From the NCBI GenBank assembly GCA_905250115.1, contig CAJNOI010000079.1:363490-427489 (forward strand): a stretch of 64,000 nucleotides of DNA, read 5' to 3'. The stretch's first letter is position 1. The number at the start of each line of letters is the position of its first letter. The notes below the pieces were generated by a model. It was not told where the DNA came from. It worked only from the letters and a program-made list of their open reading frames with translations, and did not search any database. Shown here piece after piece: positions 59,459 to 64,000 of this stretch. This DNA comes from Adineta steineri (Eukaryota; Rotifera; Eurotatoria; Adinetida; Adinetidae). The translations under genes and the position numbers were made by a program.

Positions 59459-59653
59459 TAATACTGCTAAAGGTCTTAGACGATTGACAAAACCAGTCAT
59501 AATAACACCCCAATCTTCTTCCTCCTCATATAAATTAATTGTTCCAATAAAAACATTTGTTCCTGCAAGATACATCTCTGCATGAGCATGTATTCCATCA
59601 CCTTCTTTTACAGCAGCAATAATCAATATCAGACATATAAAAATAAATTTCAT
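59459..59653 (-). pseudogene. Orphan first exon of a duplicated Cu/Zn SOD
   Basis: The 65-codon exon, including signal peptide (MKFIFICLILIIAAVKEGDG), HAHAEMYLAG and GFVNRLRPLAVL, and its GTAAGT donor are intact and open. The duplication ends in the following intron, so exons 2-4 with all metal-binding residues are absent; the sequence to the left is unrelated. Compared with the complete gene there are several amino-acid changes but no stop. It cannot make an SOD. A transcript could still make a secreted ~72-residue peptide by reading into the intron. Confidence 0.85.
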
Positions 59654-60068
59654 TTTTCGTTATTCACAAGTGTATGAAAATGTTGTGTGATAATATAAAG
59701 AACCAAAATAAAATAGAAGAACAATGATTATGCAAAAATTCGTATCTCTTATCACATACAGAGCACTAAGAAAGGCATGAGTTTACTTTCAACACAATGA
59801 CGTGTTATTCTGCATCACTACTAATAACAAGATCTTTTCAAGGTTGTAGAACATTTCAACAAAGAGAAAAGATTATTTTTTCAAATCTAGATATACAAAA
59901 CGCTGTTTTATTTTACTAATATAACAAAAAACATAATATAGCTGTAAGATTTTTATCTTCGGCTGTTCACACAAGCCAAAGAAACGATAATAGATTGATT
60001 ATTAAGAAAACAATAAGAAAAAGCAATTATAACCGAATTTCCTAATAAAAAACTAACGATAATCTTTT

Positions 60069-61181
60069 CTAATGATCCATTTTTTGAATATTAAATCTAA
60101 CTACAATGTCATCACGATAATCATGTGCAGAAAAGTCTTCTTCATAGATAATTCTAACATTTCGTTCAATCCAAAATCGTATCGTCGCACAATCTTGTTC
60201 AAAATTATCTTCTGCATCACCAAAATCATCATCATAAACATTAGCAGTACATATTAAATCAAGTTTTAATAATTTTGGACAATATGTTGACAATAACGCT
60301 TCCCATTTCTTTGCATCTAATAAATGCCACCAACCCCATAAAAATAAAACCGTTAGATTTGGTGTATGTTTCAGTATATATTCAACATGTTCAAACATTA
60401 TATCATCTGATAGTTTGAGATGTAATCGCGTACACTTCGGCATCAATGATATTGTAGTTGTCATTTTCTGTTGTTGTTCATTAGACTCATTGTTATGATA
60501 TAATTGGTAATCTATACAAAATGATTTAACGTTTTGTAAAGCAGGAAGTAATTTAATCAAATCATTAAAAGTTAACGAACCAAGTGACATGTATTCGATA
60601 TTAGTTGTGTTAGTTGTTGTAATCAAAGAAGGTATACTGGTGTATCTCATTCTTCCAGGAGTTCCGATGGTAAAACGTTTAAGTAACGGACAAAAATCTT
60701 TGTTAAAGACTGACAAAATAATAAATTCCTTCTCATCAATGCAATTATCATGTCCAAAACCGCCACATAACATAAGTTCTAATGATTTTAAATGTTTTAA
60801 TGATGCAAGCTGATTCCAAAATGCAAATGAATTATCATTGAAAGAATACATATAAGGTAATGATAACAACCGAAGTTGAACTAATGAACCAAGAGAATAG
60901 ATAGAAAAGAAATCTTTTATTACATCGTAATTTCCTAATTTTACGGATTGAATATTACTAACATTCATCGTAGGTAAAATATTTTTCATAAAAAAAAAGC
61001 AGCTATGATTGCCTTTTTTTTCAAAATTTATATGTAACGCTGTTTGACTAAGAATTTCATCAATTCTATTATTTAAACCACGAAACGAGAACCATAACTC
61101 ATTCGAATTGAAATACCCAAAAACTTCTCGCCATAATTCAACAGGAAATAGCTTGATTACACTGCACTGAAGGTTTGACAT
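60069..61181 (-). CDS. F-box/LRR-like protein, copy B, intact
   Basis: An unbroken frame; the start at 61181 (MSNLQCSVIKLFPVELW) puts the F-box at the N-terminus, as usual in the family, giving about 370 residues. An upstream in-frame ATG at 61232 would add 17 residues. The F-box (LFPVELWREVFGYFNSNELW..LNNRIDEIL) would bind Skp1; the rest has irregular LRR-like units (LVQLRLLSLPYMYS, HLKSLELMLCGG, LTVLFLWGWWHLLDAKKW). Role: choosing targets for SCF ubiquitin ligase, target unknown. Against copy A it has about a quarter of its residues changed, although the non-coding spacer is about 95% identical, which suggests fast protein change (inference). Confidence 0.82.
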   Translation of the reverse strand: MSNLQCSVIKLFPVELWREVFGYFNSNELWFSFRGLNNRIDEILSQTALHINFEKKGNHSCFFFMKNILPTMNVSNIQSVKLGNYDVIKDFFSIYSLGSLVQLRLLSLPYMYSFNDNSFAFWNQLASLKHLKSLELMLCGGFGHDNCIDEKEFIILSVFNKDFCPLLKRFTIGTPGRMRYTSIPSLITTTNTTNIEYMSLGSLTFNDLIKLLPALQNVKSFCIDYQLYHNNESNEQQQKMTTTISLMPKCTRLHLKLSDDIMFEHVEYILKHTPNLTVLFLWGWWHLLDAKKWEALLSTYCPKLLKLDLICTANVYDDDFGDAEDNFEQDCATIRFWIERNVRIIYEEDFSAHDYRDDIVVRFNIQKMDH

Positions 61182-61734
61182 TTTCAATCTAAAATACAGA
61201 TGAAAAGAGAACATATTTATTGGATCCACCACATTTGGTTAAGAATATAACTACAGGTAGATTCATGTCTGAATTACATGAAACTTCTAAATCATCCAAT
61301 TAATAAACTAGTAATGATATTTTTTTTTGTTCACACAATAACCTTTTGTATAATTTTGTTTTTTATATGTAAAATTTTATAGCTGGATTTTAATCATATT
61401 TCTGTCTTCATATTTAAGAAATCGACCTTTTATCATGAAATTTATTCACTGATTTTGTCTCGATTATTTCATATAATCATCAACTTTTCTTGTTATATCG
61501 TCTGAACTTCAAAGTATAACGTGATTGTTAGCATCGTCACTCAGTTCGATTTAGTTTCGTTCTCATGTATATAAATGTCGAATTATGGGTATTTGTGCGT
61601 AAAGTTTTCGTTAATTCCTCTCTGATCAACCAATGAAATAATGGAGATAACATTGTCGCTCATTAACAGAATGAAATAGTTTATATATATATATATAAAT
61701 GAAACTAGACAAACGAAGAAGAATGATAAAAATA

Positions 61735-62870
61735 TATTCCATCTTTAATTATTCACAAGCGCATGAAAGTGTTTTGTAGTAGCATATCAGACAGTAATAG
61801 AGACTCAAAACGATAATAGTGTGAAAAAATCTTACATCTCGTGTGATCATTCTGAGCAATTCAGTTTGTTATTTATACTCAAAAGAGATGTGAAGTGAAA
61901 GGCTTACTTTTTTAATATTAAATCGAATTTCAACATTAGAATAATAATTATAAGCTAAAAAATCTTCATCATTTATCGCTGACGGATCACGTTCCGTCTA
62001 AAATGGTGTTGCTGCATATTCTTGTCGAAAATTGAGTGATACTCTATGAGATTCACGATTATAAAGGAGATTAGCGCAAACTAATTTAAATCTTAGCAAT
62101 CGGGAACATCGCATCGACAATAAAAGTTTTTATTGTTTTGCATCGAATAAATCCTTTCATTTAGTGTATGTTATGGCATGATATATCTCTTGCTATAAAG
62201 AATGCTGATTCGCTTTCATTTCATCACGTACTACTGATATCGCTGATTATTTGAGGAGTGAATATTACGAAGAGAAGGATGATTCTTAGTTTATGAAAGA
62301 AAAAGATTACAGAACAAAAAAGGAGCGATAACAGTGTATAATTTAGTAAATAGTCGTAATGCTCGAACTATAAATTCTTTATTAACTTGAGATGTACTCG
62401 AGTATACTAACTCATTTACAGCATTGTAGTTGGCATCTTCTACTATTGATCGTTAAAGTCATTATTAAAAAATAATTGCATGATAATCCATACGAAATTA
62501 TGGAATATTTTGTAAAACTAAAAATAATTTCATTAAATCATGAAAACTTAACGAGTTAATTGATAAAAATATTTTCCATAAAGTAACTATCAATACCTTT
62601 CCTGTTACAACTGAAGTAGTCAAAAGCTTCTCGCCACAATTCAATAGAAAATAGTTCGATTACGTTGCACAGAATGTTCAACATATTTGATCTAAAACAT
62701 AGACAAAGAGAGAGGAACATTAAAAAAATGAGTTACGTATTACTCATTTTCATCTTTCTTTAGGTTTTCATCATTTGATTTCGTTTTTTCGTCTCATCAG
62801 TTTATGTGACTCAGAGAATAAAACGAATATTAAAATCTTCGTTCAACTGAATTTAACCTTGGAATGCAAG
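61735..62870 (-). pseudogene. Degenerate third copy of the SOD-upstream/F-box unit (copy C)
   Basis: It begins with a TTATTCACAAGCGCATGAAA stretch matching the DNA upstream of SOD exon 1, then a minus-strand F-box gene ghost: sequence near 62625-62700 parallels the F-box start region (CTTCTCGCCACAATTCAATA), and 61900-62160 parallels the C-terminal part. Its right part (about 62810-62850) matches the upstream region of copies A and B. Multiple stops and deletions leave no long frame. It directly follows copy B in tandem. Confidence 0.7.
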
Positions 62871-62937
62871 TATTAGTTGAAGTTTTCTAGAAAGACGTTT
62901 ATTTTTCAGAATAAAACATATATGAACAAGGAGAATC

Positions 62938-62988
62938 TTAAGAGTATGAGTATCATGTTCATTTCATACCCATACTCACATCTCTCAA
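62938..62988. repeat. Telomere-like inverted repeat (copy 18), diverged
   Basis: TTAAGAGTATGAGTATCATG on the left and CATACCCATACTCACATCTC followed by TCAA on the right. The G/C positions match the family although several have changed to A/T. Confidence 0.55.
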
Positions 62989-63004
62989 GGAAGACTGAAA
63001 ATAA

Positions 63005-63292
63005 TTATTGAAGTTTAAATAAACGTAATATAGTTTGTATTAAATAATAATCACCAAATACGGTAGCTATATCATAAGGTTTATCTGGGTATGGACCCTG
63101 TGTTCCATTGGCAATGACTGCACGTAAAACATAACCTTTATTGCTTAATATTAAATAAGTTGGACTTGTTAATTGATCAATTATATTTTTTGCACTTGTT
63201 AAAAACCGAGCTTTAATTTCAGATACCGTAACATATTGAGATAATTCAACAAGACCACTAGCAAAACTAGAAGGTATTCGAGTTGTACTCGC
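63005..63292 (-). CDS. C-terminal exon of a GH88-type (unsaturated glucuronyl hydrolase) protein, partial
   Basis: On the minus strand an exon starts after an AG acceptor at 63293-63294 and ends in TAA at 63005-63007, 95 codons. It reads FASGLVELSQY, then helices ending ILSNKGYVLR, PYPDKPYDI and GDYYLIQTILRLF. The order SGLxELS ... GDYYxxExxxR is the end of GH88 and related unsaturated glucuronyl hydrolases, which split unsaturated sugars from lyase products of polysaccharides such as chondroitin or alginate. Here Gln replaces the usual Glu after YYL. Upstream exons must lie to the right, beyond or inside the tandem repeat, out of the window. Such enzymes are mainly bacterial and fungal, so acquisition by transfer is possible. 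Confidence 0.62.
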   Translation of the reverse strand, partial: ASTTRIPSSFASGLVELSQYVTVSEIKARFLTSAKNIIDQLTSPTYLILSNKGYVLRAVIANGTQGPYPDKPYDIATVFGDYYLIQTILRLFKLQ

Positions 63293-64000
63293 CTACGAAA
63301 TGCGATGCGAATAGCAGAATTTCGAAATAACAATTTTAAGATTCTCACAATATTATCTAGATAATTTATTATCTATTATCAGCTGTAGTTTCAGCTGTAA
63401 AACAGTTGTTAGAGAAAAATGGCGCCTAACTTTCGCTTTTGCTTTTCGTTTTAATTATCTCAAAAATTGAAAAAGTCAAAATCGTGTTTTTGTGACGCTT
63501 CCTGTAAACGAACTAAACGTCCTGTTAAAAACTGGAAAACGAATGATATCAGTTCGATCTCGATATTTTATTATTGCGTTTAAACGAGTATTTTCTGATG
63601 TTCCATTGCTGAGATCGTTGTGACAAAAAATGACCACTTTGATGCGTACGTCGAGAAAGAAAGAAAAACTAGATGGTATTCGAGTTTCACGCGACTACGA
63701 AATGCGATGCGAATAGCAGAATTTTGGAATAACTATTTTAAGATTTTCACAATATTATCTAGATGATTCATTATCTATTATCAGCTATAGTTTCAGCTGT
63801 AAAAACAGTTGTTAAAGAAAAATCGCGCCTAACTTTTGCTTTTGTTTTTCGTTTTAATTATCTCGAAATTTGAAAAAGTCAAAATCGTCTTTTTGTGACG
63901 CTTCCTGTGAAGGAATTAGACGTCCTATTGAAAGTCAAAAAACATGTCATATTAGTTCGATCTCGATATTTTATTACTGCGTTTAAACCAGTATTTTCGG
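63271..64000. repeat. 402-base tandem repeat running off the window
   Basis: The unit starting GGTATTCGAGTT at 63273 recurs from 63675 (GGTATTCGAGTTTC), including ACGAAATGCGATGCGAATAG, the TATCAGCTGTAGTTTCAGCTG string and the TTTTTGTGACGCTTCCTGT string. Copies differ at several percent of positions. The unit includes the splice acceptor and first codons of the GH88-type exon. Confidence 0.88.

Larger units (their letters stand above)
59364..61727. repeat. Segmental duplication, copy B
   Basis: Second copy of 52970-55308 in the same orientation. It contains the orphan SOD first exon and the intact F-box gene. It is directly followed by the degenerate copy C at 61735. Confidence 0.9.

Noticed and set aside
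1..64000. tRNA, rRNA or CRISPR arrays
   Set aside because: No cloverleaf with a GTTCGA-type T-loop, no rRNA core and no regularly spaced direct repeats were seen by eye.

Overview
The window looks like nuclear DNA of a bdelloid rotifer (Adineta/Rotaria type). The support is a very AT-rich background, mostly short introns of about 50-100 bases with GT..AG ends, and gene families familiar from bdelloids: rhodopsin-like 7TM receptors, LDLa/EGF-7TM giants, ART-LRR fusions, PPR genes and F-box genes. It also carries many GGGTGTGGG-type motifs, close to the TGTGGG telomere repeat reported for Adineta. Species cannot be fixed from sequence alone. There are two assembly gaps (20617-20716, 31067-31076).

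Layout. 1-12 kb is sparse: a Ly6-like GPI-anchored protein (4323-4869), a broken 7TM receptor (6565-7011), a small Cys-rich protein (7802-7975), two MITE-like elements, and a three-exon single-pass membrane protein (10875-11934). 12-16 kb holds a decayed PPR gene and a frameshifted DEDDy exonuclease gene. 16.8-18 kb is an intronless Gfo/Idh/MocA oxidoreductase that looks bacterial. 20-27 kb has a 7TM receptor cut by a gap and an intronless 1523-residue LDLa/EGF/7TM receptor. 28.7-33 kb has a small four-helix membrane protein and a secreted PAN-like/Ser-Thr-rich protein with one premature stop. 34-36.6 kb has an ART-LRR protein and, convergent to it, a carbonyl-reductase-like SDR. 38-40.6 kb is a ruined ABCB transporter. 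41.3-48.8 kb is a ten-exon bacterial-type alpha-2-macroglobulin with an intact thioester motif. 49.7-50.5 kb is a ChaC gene. 52.3-62.9 kb is a minus-strand block containing a complete secreted Cu/Zn SOD, a seven-exon MFS transporter, and three copies of a SOD-exon-1 + F-box segment (one frameshifted, one intact, one degenerate). The right edge holds the last exon of a GH88-type hydrolase and a 402-base tandem repeat.

The most striking unexplained signal is a dispersed family of 40-80 base inverted repeats with termini like TTGAGGGTGTGGGTG...CACCCACACCCTCAA. About 17 copies lie between genes or in introns, often just downstream of a gene, and one supplies a receptor's stop codon. They look like telomere-repeat hairpins dispersed as a small element family.

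The genes do not form one pathway. Possible shared themes are sensory 7TM receptors, secreted defence (A2M thioester protein, SOD), glutathione/redox metabolism (ChaC, SDR, SOD) and acquired enzymes (oxidoreductase, GH88, perhaps A2M). The number of broken genes (receptor, PPR, exonuclease, ABCB, F-box, secreted protein) is high.
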